From NCBI GenBank assembly GCA_002328585.1, contig DCUV01000070.1, positions 1 through 64,000 of the forward strand: DNA of 64,000 nucleotides, given 5' to 3'. Under the pieces are notes generated by a model. It was given only the letters and a program-made list of their open reading frames with translations. It was not told the DNA's origin and did not search any database. Below, in pieces: positions 45,986 through 55,225 of this stretch. Within the stretch, counting starts at the first letter, position 1, and each line of letters begins with the position of its first letter. Source of the DNA: Spirochaetia bacterium UBA2205. Its GTDB lineage: Bacteria > Spirochaetota > UBA4802 > UB4802. The position numbers were made by a program, and so were the translations under genes.

Positions 45986-46045
45986 TGCTTCCTCCCAAAG
46001 TTTACATTTTTTAGATGTCAAATGCTACATGATATGATAAAAAAA

Positions 46046-46813
46046 TTATATGTTCAAATTCAACAATTTTTTTGCGTTTTGTGTTGTCGCATCTGCTATC
46101 TCTTCTTCATCTTTACCAATAAGCTCACTCATAGCTTTTACCACATAGATAATATTTTCCGGCAGGTTTATCTGTCCACTTTTTTCTACAGGGGGTATAT
46201 CAGGGCTGTCGGTTTCCAGTAAAACATGGTCAGGATATATATGGTGTAAAACCTGTAATTTTTTTTTGCTGTTGCGATAGGTTAGTGCTCCTCCAAACGA
46301 AAAATAAAAACCATAACGCATAAGCTGCCGGGCTATATCAGCATTCCCCGAATATGAATGGATAACACCACCGGCGTTTATTTTTCCAATGCGCTTCAGT
46401 GAAGCAATAAGCTCATTAAAAGCACCTCTGCAATGAACAATAACGGGCTTGTTTAAATCATTGGCAATGATAAGCTGTTCCTCAAAAAAATTTTTTTGCA
46501 CAGCAATGTCTATGTCGGTTTTTGCATCAAGCCCAATCTCGCCGATGGCAATGTATTTGCTGTCGGTTATCGCATACAGCTTTTGCAATTCCTCAAAGTA
46601 TTGGTTTTTGATATACCACGGGTGCACACCAGCGGCAAAGTATACCTCATGGAAGCTATGACTAATTGTTTGCGATAGTTCCCACTCATCAGGAACTATC
46701 GCACAGGTAATAAAAGCAATAACACCAACCTGTTTGGCTGCATCAATGATTGCATCAAGCCGGCCGCTGAAATGCCGACTTTCCAGATGGCAATGTACGT
46801 CAACAAGCTGCAT
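46046..46813 (-). CDS. tatD: TatD-family metal-dependent hydrolase
   Basis: The 255-aa protein has the TatD metal-binding pattern: VDVHCHLE at the start, GEIGLDAKTD with the conserved Glu, KPVIVHCRGAF, GGVIHSYSG and LLETDSPDIPP. TatD enzymes are Mg-dependent 3'-5' DNA exonucleases or RNases in DNA repair and quality control. ATG 46813 begins two bases after the yjbQ stop codon, so it is translationally coupled to yjbQ. An inverted pair of the octamer GCGATAGT (46671-46703) lies inside this gene and would form a 12-bp hairpin. Confidence 0.88.
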   Translation of the reverse strand: MQLVDVHCHLESRHFSGRLDAIIDAAKQVGVIAFITCAIVPDEWELSQTISHSFHEVYFAAGVHPWYIKNQYFEELQKLYAITDSKYIAIGEIGLDAKTDIDIAVQKNFFEEQLIIANDLNKPVIVHCRGAFNELIASLKRIGKINAGGVIHSYSGNADIARQLMRYGFYFSFGGALTYRNSKKKLQVLHHIYPDHVLLETDSPDIPPVEKSGQINLPENIIYVVKAMSELIGKDEEEIADATTQNAKKLLNLNI

Positions 46814-46814
46814 G

Positions 46815-47234
46815 TCATTCGCCAATCACTTTTACCAGCACGCGTTTGGGGCGCTGCCCGTTAAACTCAGCATAAAAAATCTGCTCCCATGGGCCAAAAT
46901 CCAATTTGCCATTGGTCACTGCTACAACAACCTCTCTGCCCATGATGCTACGTTTTATGTGAGCATCGCCGTTGTCCTCGCCGGTGCGGTTGTGGCGATA
47001 TTTGCTGATTGGTTCATACGGTGCCAGTGTTTCTAAAAAATCATCAATGTCACAAATCAGCCCTTTTTCATCATCATTAATGTGTACCGAAGCGGTGATG
47101 TGCATGGCGTTAACAAGGCACAACCCCTCTTTGATGCCGCTTTTTGTAACCACATCCTCAACCATGCTGGTAATGTTTATGTAATCACGTTTTGTCCTGG
47201 TATTGAAGGTAAGGTATTCAGTCATTGATTTCAT
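46815..47234 (-). CDS. yjbQ: YjbQ/UPF0047 family protein
   Basis: The 139-aa protein matches the YjbQ family: HITASVHINDDEKGLICDI, LAPYEPISKYRHN, ED-x-GDAHIKRSIMGREVVVAV and NGKLDFGPWEQIFYAEF. Conserved His and Glu residues form the putative metal site. Family members show weak thiamine phosphate synthase activity, and their main role is unclear. AGGAGG lies 6 nt before ATG 47234. It heads a likely operon with tatD. Confidence 0.9.
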   Translation of the reverse strand: MKSMTEYLTFNTRTKRDYINITSMVEDVVTKSGIKEGLCLVNAMHITASVHINDDEKGLICDIDDFLETLAPYEPISKYRHNRTGEDNGDAHIKRSIMGREVVVAVTNGKLDFGPWEQIFYAEFNGQRPKRVLVKVIGE

Positions 47235-47339
47235 GGGTTGCCTCCTTTTTTGTTCGATAGTTATCGGTAATGATGATAATGGTATAAAAGTTCACCTATT
47301 GTGTCAATACATTCTGTGCTCAATCACCATGAGTACTTA

Positions 47340-47368
47340 TTGACTTTTTGATTGCAGAACAGTATAAT
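47340..47368 (+). promoter_or_regulatory. Predicted strong sigma70 promoter
   Basis: TTGACT at 47340-47345, 17 bp, TATAAT at 47363-47368 (perfect -10). Transcription would start near 47375, giving an 80-nt leader to the Cys-rich gene at 47455. A second TTGACA lies at 47397. Confidence 0.7.
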
Positions 47369-47454
47369 AATGGTAATGGTAGTGGGGAAAAATAGGTTGA
47401 CAAATAATAAACGTATAAGTGTATCAGAAATAGTAACTTTAGTGGGAGGCACTT

Positions 47455-47763
47455 ATGAAACGCTTTGTGATATTGTTTACTATCCTGATAGCTGTCTTCA
47501 TAGCAATAGCAATTTATTCAACAAACAGGGTTGAAACACAACCAGCATATTCTGCTTCGCCTGTTGACTGCGGGTGGGATGCAGTTAAACCACACTTTGT
47601 GAATGATAGCCCCTGCCCGGGAGCGGTGTACTGTTCGTATGGGAATTGTGGTGAATATTGCTGCCCATGGGGATATTTCTATTCCAATCCATGTACGTGC
47701 CGATGCTATCGTACAAGCTATGATGCAGGGCAGGATTGCAATAGCTATTTCAGATGTAATTAG
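47455..47763 (+). CDS. Small exported cysteine-rich protein
   Basis: The 102-aa product starts 5 nt after GGGAGG. A signal or anchor helix (residues 5-22) is followed by about 75 residues with eleven cysteines (for example CPGAVYCSYGNCGEYCCPWG and CTCRCYR). The spacing suggests a compact disulfide-bonded domain outside the cytoplasm, similar in style to small secreted knot-like proteins. I do not recognise the family. It has a good promoter and stands alone. It differs in cysteine pattern from the other small Cys-rich protein at 18445, so the two are not obvious homologs. Confidence 0.7.
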   Translation: MKRFVILFTILIAVFIAIAIYSTNRVETQPAYSASPVDCGWDAVKPHFVNDSPCPGAVYCSYGNCGEYCCPWGYFYSNPCTCRCYRTSYDAGQDCNSYFRCN

Positions 47764-48196
47764 TATATTGGTTTGATATGTCAATATCCCTGTAGTTGTC
47801 ACCTTTTGAAGTGTTTCCATATAGATATGCAAATATGATTCGTTCATCACGATATAATGTGTCTTTGATGGTGTTAATAATATTTTGATTCATTCTTATA
47901 GGATTTATTGTTAAATTACGATTTCAATACATTTATTAATCTGAATAAGTTTTTCGATATCCTGTATGCTTTTGATAAAGATTTTATTTTTAAAAACAAA
48001 ATTGAAAGGTCAATTTTTTATTGACAAGTTAAATGCCATAAATCTAATAGTCTCGTCTTTAAAATGAAAGTTTTTACATAATTTTTTTTGAAAATATTGT
48101 ATCAGTTAGTACATTAATTGTTACTATCATCCTGTAGTTTAAATGGTAAAATCACAGCTTTGTTGGGATTAATTACCATGGTGCAGGTTATACCAT
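47764..48196. other. Intergenic region upstream of tRNA-Asn
   Basis: AT-rich, with no gene seen. A possible promoter (TTGACA at 48021-48026, TCTAAT at 48043-48048) lies about 150 bp upstream of the tRNA gene. Confidence 0.4.
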
Positions 48197-48269
48197 TCCC
48201 CTGTAGCTCAGTCGGTAGAGCGAGTGGCTGTTAACCACCAGGTCGCAGGTTCGAGTCCTGCCGGGGGAG
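48197..48269 (+). tRNA. tRNA-Asn (GUU)
   Basis: Acceptor strands TCCCCTG and CGGGGGA, D arm GCTCAGTCGGTAGAGC, anticodon loop CTGTTAA (GTT), T arm GCAGGTTCGAGTCCTGC. CCA is not encoded. The 240 bp after it contain only a short direct repeat (TATTGGAGTATAG twice near 48475-48500). Confidence 0.95.
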
Positions 48270-48506
48270 CATACATAAAACCATCAAAAGCATGATACTC
48301 TACTATAAATTCCACTCATAATCTTAATTAATGTGTTGGTTTCATACAATAACTATTTTATAAAGGCTCTCCTTCCACTAAACGTTTACAAGGAAAATGT
48401 ACATTAGTTTGTACTGAGACATATCGATAAAGTAGAAGAACAACGAAAAGGGAAAACAAAATAAAAGATAGAGGTATTGGAGTATAGTATTGGAGTATAG
48501 TAACAT

Positions 48507-49433
48507 TTATTTACTGAAGCTAACCACCAAAACAGCAGATTTCATCTGCAATCCGTTTAAAAATGTTTCGTTGTACCATGACGTTTCGTTACGTATCCAG
48601 CCGCCTACACTAAGCGAAAGTGATAGCGATTTGCTGCTTAGCCATGTGAGTGTCAACCCTATCATCGAAGCTTTTACATTATCAGTGTGTAAATCATATT
48701 CAAATGAAACAGGCAATAATGGAATTGTTGTATTTACAATTTTAGCTGTTGCATCTGGTTCATTAAGGCTGTAGCTGAAGAGATAATAGGGGGTAATTTT
48801 GAACATGTCGTTATATTTATATGATGGTGCAATTCCTATTGAAAAACCAAATAAATTTGAAGAACTATCAACCGATAATCGCGTATTTAAATATTCAGGC
48901 AATGATCCTGAGCCATTATAATGTTGGACAAATATCCCTGTAAACAAAGGCAGTGAGAAAGATTCAGATTCTACAAGATCATATCCAATACCTGTATACA
49001 ATGCTGTGATAGAATAATCAACGTACATAGTGAAACTGTCGTTGGTTATTCCCTTGTAAAAAGAACCAGTTAATTTCCCATCAAATTGCATATATGCAGC
49101 AATTCCGTAAAACATTATCCTGTTATTGGTTGCGTACCCAAATCCGGCGCCACCACCATACCCTTTCAAATCTTTACCTTTTATTTCAGGATCATCATAT
49201 GCTTTTTGTATGCTAAAATATGCAGGAATTATCGAAATAGTGTAGTTGTTGTCGTTATAATGTGTCATTGGGACAAAACTATCAGCTACGATTGATGCTG
49301 CAATGTTTGTAATACCATCAATTGTTTTACTTACAGGGTCTAAATCAACAGTTTGTGCATAATTTGAAGTTGCTATGAAACAAAATATAAACATTGTGAT
49401 TAAAGAAAGAAAAACTGAATTTGTTCTTTGCAT
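48507..49433 (-). CDS. Exported protein, predicted outer-membrane beta-barrel
   Basis: The ATG at 49433 gives a 308-aa product with a clean signal peptide (MQRTNSVFLSLITMFIFCF..., cleavage NYA-Q); the longer frame to 49559 would bury that signal. The mature protein shows alternating strands with Gly/Asn-rich turns (GGGAGFGYATNNRIMFYGIAAY) and ends in ESAVLVVSFSK-like strands (KSAVLVVSFSK). It resembles OmpW or autotransporter-like small barrels in style, but no family is recognised. It lies downstream of tRNA-Asn in opposite orientation and has no partner gene. Confidence 0.65.
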   Translation of the reverse strand: MQRTNSVFLSLITMFIFCFIATSNYAQTVDLDPVSKTIDGITNIAASIVADSFVPMTHYNDNNYTISIIPAYFSIQKAYDDPEIKGKDLKGYGGGAGFGYATNNRIMFYGIAAYMQFDGKLTGSFYKGITNDSFTMYVDYSITALYTGIGYDLVESESFSLPLFTGIFVQHYNGSGSLPEYLNTRLSVDSSSNLFGFSIGIAPSYKYNDMFKITPYYLFSYSLNEPDATAKIVNTTIPLLPVSFEYDLHTDNVKASMIGLTLTWLSSKSLSLSLSVGGWIRNETSWYNETFLNGLQMKSAVLVVSFSK

Positions 49434-49644
49434 GAATTTATCCCATATGCAGATTTGGAAAATACAATACAGTAAAATAAAAAAACTGCTACCTGAAGCT
49501 GTGGGTGTTGACAGATAAACACATAACAATTCAATTATTATATAATTTCCCTTATTCAAATGTGTAATCAGATAAAAGTCAAGTATTTTTCCATTAAAAA
49601 TTTATTATCTTGACAAATTGTAGTTTCTAAGTAGCAATTCTAAC

Positions 49645-50235
49645 ATGAAGAATGCAAAATCCTTTCAGGACCTTAAATATACTGAAAAAGAAAATAAAAA
49701 AAAGATAATTATAGACGCTGCAGAGCGTATATTTGCAATCAAACCTTTTAATCAGGTAACGATGCGTGATATTGCAAAAGAAGCCGGCATCTCGGCAGGT
49801 GCTATATACCGCTATTTCTCTGATCAGCAAGCGCTGTTTGTTGAAGCATTTTTACTGGGAGCAGAGGAAATTATTGGCATGCTGGAAAAAATTATTGCAA
49901 CAAGCAAAAACCCTCTTAAAGATACCATCTATACATTTTTAAATTATTTAAATAAGCATGATCCTTATTTTCGCATGATGACTCACTTCATGCTGGATGC
50001 AAACTTGAGCCCCGATTTGATAGATAAGCTCAATGAAGCCGAACGCCGGCTTCTGGATCAATTTACAAAACTTTTTGCTTCACATAGCAACGCACGATTA
50101 TTAGCACATAGCCTATTTGCATCATTAAACGGAGTTATGATTACATTTCATAACTACCCCGGCCGAAGTAAAAAAGAGGTCCGCTATCACATGCATAGGT
50201 TAGGCGAAACATTATACCAATTATTTTCCTGCTAA
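49645..50235 (+). CDS. TetR-family transcriptional regulator
   Basis: The 196-aa protein has a TetR DNA-binding domain (residues about 20-65; AAERIFAIKPFNQVTMRDIAKEAGISAGAIYRYF) and a helical C-terminal effector domain. TTGACA at 49611 lies close upstream, and ATG 49645 has no clear Shine-Dalgarno, so the transcript leader may be very short. Its 3' end overlaps the convergent acyl-CoA dehydrogenase gene by 15 bp. Proximity makes it a candidate regulator of the synthetase-dehydrogenase operon, but the operator motif there is not found upstream of this gene. Confidence 0.88.
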   Translation: MKNAKSFQDLKYTEKENKKKIIIDAAERIFAIKPFNQVTMRDIAKEAGISAGAIYRYFSDQQALFVEAFLLGAEEIIGMLEKIIATSKNPLKDTIYTFLNYLNKHDPYFRMMTHFMLDANLSPDLIDKLNEAERRLLDQFTKLFASHSNARLLAHSLFASLNGVMITFHNYPGRSKKEVRYHMHRLGETLYQLFSC

Positions 50236-51825
50236 CGCAGCATCTTCCCTTGCAGCTTCAACCTCATGCAATGCACAATTCTGAAATTCATGCAGTAGCT
50301 TATGGGCTGCCTCTTCCCACAGCAGGCATAATTCATCATTGTCCTGCCCTGGATAAATGAAATTACTTGATAAACATCTGTCAAATGCTGCAGTCACATC
50401 GTCAATCACACAACTATCGGCATTATACAGCAAATCATTAATACATTGCTTTACCGGATACCATGATGCAGCTCGCTGTATATCACGATAAATTTGTGTA
50501 AGCAGTACATTGCGCGGTCCTTCCCATAGTTCGTTTATCATCATATCGCGGAAAAGGCGAGGTAAACTTGAAAAATCTTCCATAACGCCATGACCGCCAA
50601 ACACCGAGATGGCTTTTCGTAATACATCTGTAGCATCCCATGAGGCAACAATCTTCTGTAACATGATAAGGATACGTACCCTGAACCGTTTTTGCTGGGT
50701 TGCGATGTCTTCGTCGGTGGTAAGTCCCCCTTTCAACCCTCCCGGCAATGACTGGAACATCTCATAAATCTTAAAAGCGCCTGCTAATGTTCGTTTTGCA
50801 TAAAGGTTAATTTCATTGAGCTGTCGTTTAAGCAATGGAAACTGGTTTATGGGAAATCCAAATGCTGTTCTAAAGTTTGCATACGCAGTAGCTTCGCGGG
50901 CGGCGCGTATCATAGCTGCAGCAGCAGAAAGCCCCACGGTTAACCGTGAATGCGTTAGTACAATGCCAACCACATTGGCAACACCACGCTGTATATGGCC
51001 TGTTTGGTAGGCGATAGCTCCATTGAAGGTTATCTCTGCAGTAGGCAGCTCAGCAGTTCCTAATTTCCATTTTAGTCTGTCAATGGTGTAGTTATTACGC
51101 TTTTCGTTTTTTTTGTCAATCCATGACGGCATAACAAACAATCCAACATGCTCTGACCCCTTTGGACGTGCAGTAATGACAACGTAATCAGCATGCGTTG
51201 CAGAACAAAAAAACTTTTTGCCATAAAGCCTCCAGTGGTCACCTTCTTCAACAGCCTCTAAATCATTTGCAGCAACATCCGATCCTCCATGAATCTCGGA
51301 CAGGTATTGTGCGCCAATTGCAAAATTGCCATCCATGCCTTCCTTACAGTGTTGTAAAATTTTTTCCAGTTCAGGATGATCATGGTATTTTTCAAGTAAA
51401 GCCACCAGGCCTTCAGTGCATACAAGAGGGCAGTCAATACCGGCTTCCCCATTTTCATAAATCAATATCATCTTTATTAAGCGTTCCCATGGCGATGTTT
51501 TGCTTGAAAATAAACCCTGTGAAAACACCTCTTTTTCCATCTCTTCTAAAGCTTTAGGGCGTACTATCCTGTCAATACGGTGATTGTGCCCATCATAGTG
51601 TTGCATGAAAATCCTGTTATGGGGCCATGCAATATCATCTGATATGTCACGCCACTTAAACGATGTTAGTTCTGACAACCTGCGAGCTTCTATATCCAGC
51701 CTCGGGAAATCACTTCCCGCAAAATGCATGGCTACCTTTTGAAGAAAGGTGTCGTCGGCATAAAAGTTAACATTGTTTCGCCAGTTTAAAAATTCATCAA
51801 AGCTATAGGTGTTGTTTAGTGCCAT
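50221..51825 (-). CDS. Acyl-CoA dehydrogenase (AidB-like branch)
   Basis: The 534-aa flavoenzyme has the acyl-CoA dehydrogenase features GAQYLSEIHGGSDVAAN (FAD/substrate segment), LYGKKFFCSATHADYVVITARP, RGVANVVGIVLTHSRLTVG and VFGGHGVMEDFSSLPRLFRDMMINELWEGPRNV. The last resembles the C-terminal block of AidB-type and long-chain enzymes. The length and an extended C-terminal helical region place it nearer AidB than the short-chain enzymes. GGGGGAC precedes the start. It follows the acyl-CoA synthetase gene by 50 bp in the same direction. Together they would activate a fatty or aryl acid and introduce a double bond. Confidence 0.88.
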   Translation of the reverse strand: MALNNTYSFDEFLNWRNNVNFYADDTFLQKVAMHFAGSDFPRLDIEARRLSELTSFKWRDISDDIAWPHNRIFMQHYDGHNHRIDRIVRPKALEEMEKEVFSQGLFSSKTSPWERLIKMILIYENGEAGIDCPLVCTEGLVALLEKYHDHPELEKILQHCKEGMDGNFAIGAQYLSEIHGGSDVAANDLEAVEEGDHWRLYGKKFFCSATHADYVVITARPKGSEHVGLFVMPSWIDKKNEKRNNYTIDRLKWKLGTAELPTAEITFNGAIAYQTGHIQRGVANVVGIVLTHSRLTVGLSAAAAMIRAAREATAYANFRTAFGFPINQFPLLKRQLNEINLYAKRTLAGAFKIYEMFQSLPGGLKGGLTTDEDIATQQKRFRVRILIMLQKIVASWDATDVLRKAISVFGGHGVMEDFSSLPRLFRDMMINELWEGPRNVLLTQIYRDIQRAASWYPVKQCINDLLYNADSCVIDDVTAAFDRCLSSNFIYPGQDNDELCLLWEEAAHKLLHEFQNCALHEVEAAREDAALAGK

Positions 51826-51875
51826 AAGTGTCCCCCTTATAGTATCAATCTATCTGTGAAAATAATTTCATATTG

Positions 51876-53387
51876 TCATTGCTTATTCACCATTTTTCGT
51901 AATTCTTTTTTAAGCTCTTTTCCAACAGCATTTTTTGGTATACTATCAACAAAATGTACTTCTTTTACACATTTGTATTTTGCAAGATTACTTTTACAAA
52001 AATTAATAATGTCATCTTCGGTAATATTTGAATTTTGACTTTTTACAACAACCGCTACTGGTATTTCGCCCCATTTGGAGTCATTTTTACCAACCACAGC
52101 AACTTCAGATATCCCCTGAAATTTTTTTATTACCGCTTCTATTTCTGCTGGATATATATTTTCGCCACCACTAATTATCATATCTTTTAACCTATCAACG
52201 ACATATACAAAGCCATGTTCGTCAATCTTTCCAAGATCACCGGTTCTATAATAATCATTTTTTTTAACTTCGCGTGTTGCTTCTTCATTGTTCCAGTATC
52301 CTGAAAATACCTGAGGACCAAAACAACATATCTCCCCAATTTCACCGGGAGGCAATATCTCGCCTGTTTCAGGTTTGATAATTTTTACAGTACCATGAAG
52401 AACAGGTTTTCCTGCTGAATAATTATCTAGACCCATATCATTCATCCAGAATGTTACCGCGCCCGTATATTCAGAAATGCCATAAACGTGATATACTTTT
52501 ATGTTTTTAGAAAAATATGATGTTATAATTTCTTTAGGCACTGGTGACCCACCACATACTATAAATTTTAGGCTTTTAAGGTCTAACCTGTCAATATCTT
52601 TATATAGTAACATAAACTGCAGCATTTGTGGAACCGACATCATCCAATTAATTTTTTCGGATGCAATAATTTCCCATACTTTTGAAGGATCAAAATTGGG
52701 CATAAATATCGTTGTAATACCGCTGTGAACATTCGTCATTATGGGTGCAAGTCCGCCAATATGAAATATAGGTGCAACAGAAAGGAACCTATATTTGAAA
52801 TTGAGGTGAATGGTGTATGCTATGCCAATGGAAGCCCAGAATAAATTATTATGTGAAAGTGTGGCACCTTTTGGATTGCCGGTGGTACCTGAAGTATACA
52901 TTATCACTGCAGGATCATCATTTCCGCCTATACACATATTTTCAGCGGTAAGGTTTGCATTGATCACTTGTTCAAATTGATTATCTTGATTTTGTGAGTA
53001 TTTGATTATCAATAAGTTTTTGGATTCGTCCCCCAGTGCTTGTGCAACATCACTAAATTCTTCATCATATACCAATAATTTAAAGTTGCTATCATGTAAG
53101 ATATATTTTAATTCGTTTGGCTGTAAACGCCAGTTCAGCATAACGGTAACAATGCCAATTTTAGCAGCTCCAAATAGTGATGTGATGATATGTTCGTTGT
53201 TTTTTCCTAAAACAGCGATACAATCCCCCTTTTTTAATCCCTTGCTTATCAGGTATTTTGAAAATGAGTTTGCCCTGATATTTGCTTCTTTATAATTAAA
53301 TAAGTAGTTTTGCCCTTTATAAGCTTCTAATTCGGGAGTTAAAAATGCGCGGTTAGCTAAAATCTGGCCAATATTGACGGTATGCAT
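51876..53387 (-). CDS. Acyl-CoA synthetase (FadD-like, AMP-forming)
   Basis: The ATG at 53387, 6 nt after AGGAGG, gives 503 aa. It is an ANL-superfamily ligase: P-loop-like MYTSGTTGNPKGATLSH, motif YGISEYTGAV, DYYRTGDLGKIDEHGFVYVVDRLKDMI (hinge) and GGENIYPAEIE, with a C-terminal Lys in KNAVGKELKKEL. These enzymes adenylate a carboxylic acid and transfer it to CoA. Substrate chain length is not evident. It is the first gene of an operon with the acyl-CoA dehydrogenase. Two palindromic TetR-type operators overlap its promoter, so expression is probably induced by the acid or its CoA ester. Confidence 0.9.
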   Translation of the reverse strand: MHTVNIGQILANRAFLTPELEAYKGQNYLFNYKEANIRANSFSKYLISKGLKKGDCIAVLGKNNEHIITSLFGAAKIGIVTVMLNWRLQPNELKYILHDSNFKLLVYDEEFSDVAQALGDESKNLLIIKYSQNQDNQFEQVINANLTAENMCIGGNDDPAVIMYTSGTTGNPKGATLSHNNLFWASIGIAYTIHLNFKYRFLSVAPIFHIGGLAPIMTNVHSGITTIFMPNFDPSKVWEIIASEKINWMMSVPQMLQFMLLYKDIDRLDLKSLKFIVCGGSPVPKEIITSYFSKNIKVYHVYGISEYTGAVTFWMNDMGLDNYSAGKPVLHGTVKIIKPETGEILPPGEIGEICCFGPQVFSGYWNNEEATREVKKNDYYRTGDLGKIDEHGFVYVVDRLKDMIISGGENIYPAEIEAVIKKFQGISEVAVVGKNDSKWGEIPVAVVVKSQNSNITEDDIINFCKSNLAKYKCVKEVHFVDSIPKNAVGKELKKELRKMVNKQ

Positions 53388-53420
53388 AAAAAACCTCCTT
53401 ACTGTAAATAGAATAAATAA

Positions 53421-53460
53421 TAAACATCGTTCATTGTTGTGAACAACGTTCATTTGTCAA
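53421..53460 (-). promoter_or_regulatory. Promoter with two palindromic operators for the synthetase operon
   Basis: On the minus strand TTGACA (53460-53455) is followed by the perfect palindrome TGAACGTTGTTCA (53452-53440), lying between -35 and a weak -10 (AACAAT). A second, imperfect copy TGAACGATGTTTA (53433-53421) lies further downstream. The arrangement is typical of TetR/FadR-like repression of fatty-acid genes. The remaining 53461-53727 sequence shows no gene. Confidence 0.65.
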
Positions 53461-53727
53461 GCATAAAAAGTATATAAAAATTGCTGACTAAAATTGACAA
53501 TTTCATAGGCAGGGAATATAGGTAGCAGGTCATTATCAGATGCGTATTTAAAAAATGTATATCCTGAATCATTGATAGTTTTATGTAATGGCATGTTGTA
53601 TTTTGTATAATATGCATAAAAAATAGTGAAAAGCTTGACTGTGGCTAATCTGTGTGGGGTAATTATATGATGAAAATTATTTCATATAAGTTTTGTATTC
53701 AAAATTTGTTATTCTTGTTATACTGTC

Positions 53728-54549
53728 ATGACTGTATCCAGTATTGAAAATATACTTGCTGTCATTGCAGAGCGTTTTACAAAGCCATTTGTTGTGGACG
53801 AGGCTACCATCCATTATGCTGAATCAACATTGGGTATTGAAGAACATGCAATTTTAGATTACCTCAATGAGGATGAGCATGGCATGATGGATTTGATTGT
53901 TTATCCGGAACTATCGCTTAGAAAAAAAATTGAAGGCTATATCCCTCAGCATGGTTTTACCAGCCATCAAGTGGAACAGCTTATTGAAAGGCTGAACAGC
54001 GCCATACCATGCGTTGCCATTAATGTGCATGACACAACGGTTGATTGTAAACGTGTAATGTGTATGCATTCATTTGTACATAAACTTTTTTTGATGAAGT
54101 GCAATATCCCGCTGGATGGCATACCCGCCATATATTATAACAGGTATATTGCTGCGCGTGTAGCCATACGATTATATAATACTGACAGCAATCTTGATGT
54201 TTTGCATAGGCTTGCGGCTGGTTTAGTCAGGGACTATCCCGAAGATTATATATTCGATAGTATTCAAGTATTGATTAGTGTTGCCGGGAATGCTGGTAGC
54301 ATTTTTGATTGTCTGGCACTGTATAAATACACAGTACAAAAACAGATACTTGCTATGCATGATTTTAATGAACTTATCAAATCATACAGCATGGAATATC
54401 TAATGTCCATTAAACATAACCCTCCCATGATTGACGCAGCAAAACTTGAGCATCAGATACGGTTAATAGACAGTATATGCATGGTGTTATTTGGAAAACC
54501 AGCGCCAGGGTATGTGCCGGATTTTTATGGTACATTACCCATTGGATGA
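53728..54549 (+). CDS. Hypothetical protein, predominantly helical
   Basis: The 273-aa protein is not recognised. It begins MTVSSIENILAVIAERF, lacks a signal peptide or membrane segment, and appears mostly helical, with scattered Cys and His (CVAINVHDTTVDCKRVMCMHSF). It is probably cytoplasmic. The start has no strong ribosome site. The 3' end overlaps the convergent P-loop kinase gene by 15 bp. A copy of the iterated octamer lies inside it (53910-53917). Confidence 0.55.
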   Translation: MTVSSIENILAVIAERFTKPFVVDEATIHYAESTLGIEEHAILDYLNEDEHGMMDLIVYPELSLRKKIEGYIPQHGFTSHQVEQLIERLNSAIPCVAINVHDTTVDCKRVMCMHSFVHKLFLMKCNIPLDGIPAIYYNRYIAARVAIRLYNTDSNLDVLHRLAAGLVRDYPEDYIFDSIQVLISVAGNAGSIFDCLALYKYTVQKQILAMHDFNELIKSYSMEYLMSIKHNPPMIDAAKLEHQIRLIDSICMVLFGKPAPGYVPDFYGTLPIG

Positions 54550-55068
54550 TAATGTAAAATCATTGATTATTAAAACGTCGTTATACCCTTCCAATTTGGT
54601 TGGCAGTTCCTTCCTGCTGTGCAGTTGTCGGATGACATTTTCAGGAATTGCTGTATTTAAACGCTTGCTCTGAGCAATACATACATCAAGAGGGGCATCT
54701 AAAAATATCGCTCCGATGGTCTTTTTAGTTTCTTTTGCTATGTTTACAAAACGCTGACGGGATTTCTTTGTCATAAACGTGTTGATGATAAGCACATTGC
54801 GTTTAATCTGCAAAAAATGTTCTACAACCTTTCTTTCTACATGTTTTGCCAGCACATCATCTTCTTCATTAAATTTTTCAGCCTCCCAGCTTTCACCAAA
54901 ATGAGTCATCTCATACATTAGCTTACGCAGCTCAAGGCGTGATACACGGTATAGCCCCGATCCCTTAAAATAGGTGTTGGCAAATTCGGTTTTACCTGCA
55001 CCATAGAGCCCACATAATAAAACAATGTTGTATGTCTTAAATTTTTCTAACGATTCATAATATTTCAT
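54535..55068 (-). CDS. P-loop kinase-like ATPase (AAA_33/polynucleotide-kinase type)
   Basis: The 177-aa protein has Walker A GLYGAGKT (residues about 20-27), a Walker B-like strand NVLIINTFM, and later Arg-rich helix AQSKRLNTAIPENVIRQL and FLDAPLDVCIAQ. This follows the AAA_33 kinase pattern for small phosphotransferases of nucleic-acid ends or metabolites. The lid Arg residues fit catalysis. Its neighbour dprA suggests, weakly, a nucleic-acid role. Substrate unknown. Confidence 0.75.
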   Translation of the reverse strand: MKYYESLEKFKTYNIVLLCGLYGAGKTEFANTYFKGSGLYRVSRLELRKLMYEMTHFGESWEAEKFNEEDDVLAKHVERKVVEHFLQIKRNVLIINTFMTKKSRQRFVNIAKETKKTIGAIFLDAPLDVCIAQSKRLNTAIPENVIRQLHSRKELPTKLEGYNDVLIINDFTLSSNG

Positions 55069-55225
55069 TTATAATACCCCTGTTTATTGTTTAAAGTAAT
55101 GGTGGTTCGATAGCTCAATGCAATCATCAACTCTTGAATAAATCAATCACAATTTACTATCATGCAAGCAGCTATTGCAGGGAGACACTATAATCAGTAT
55201 CGGTTACATGACACTGATAATTAAA

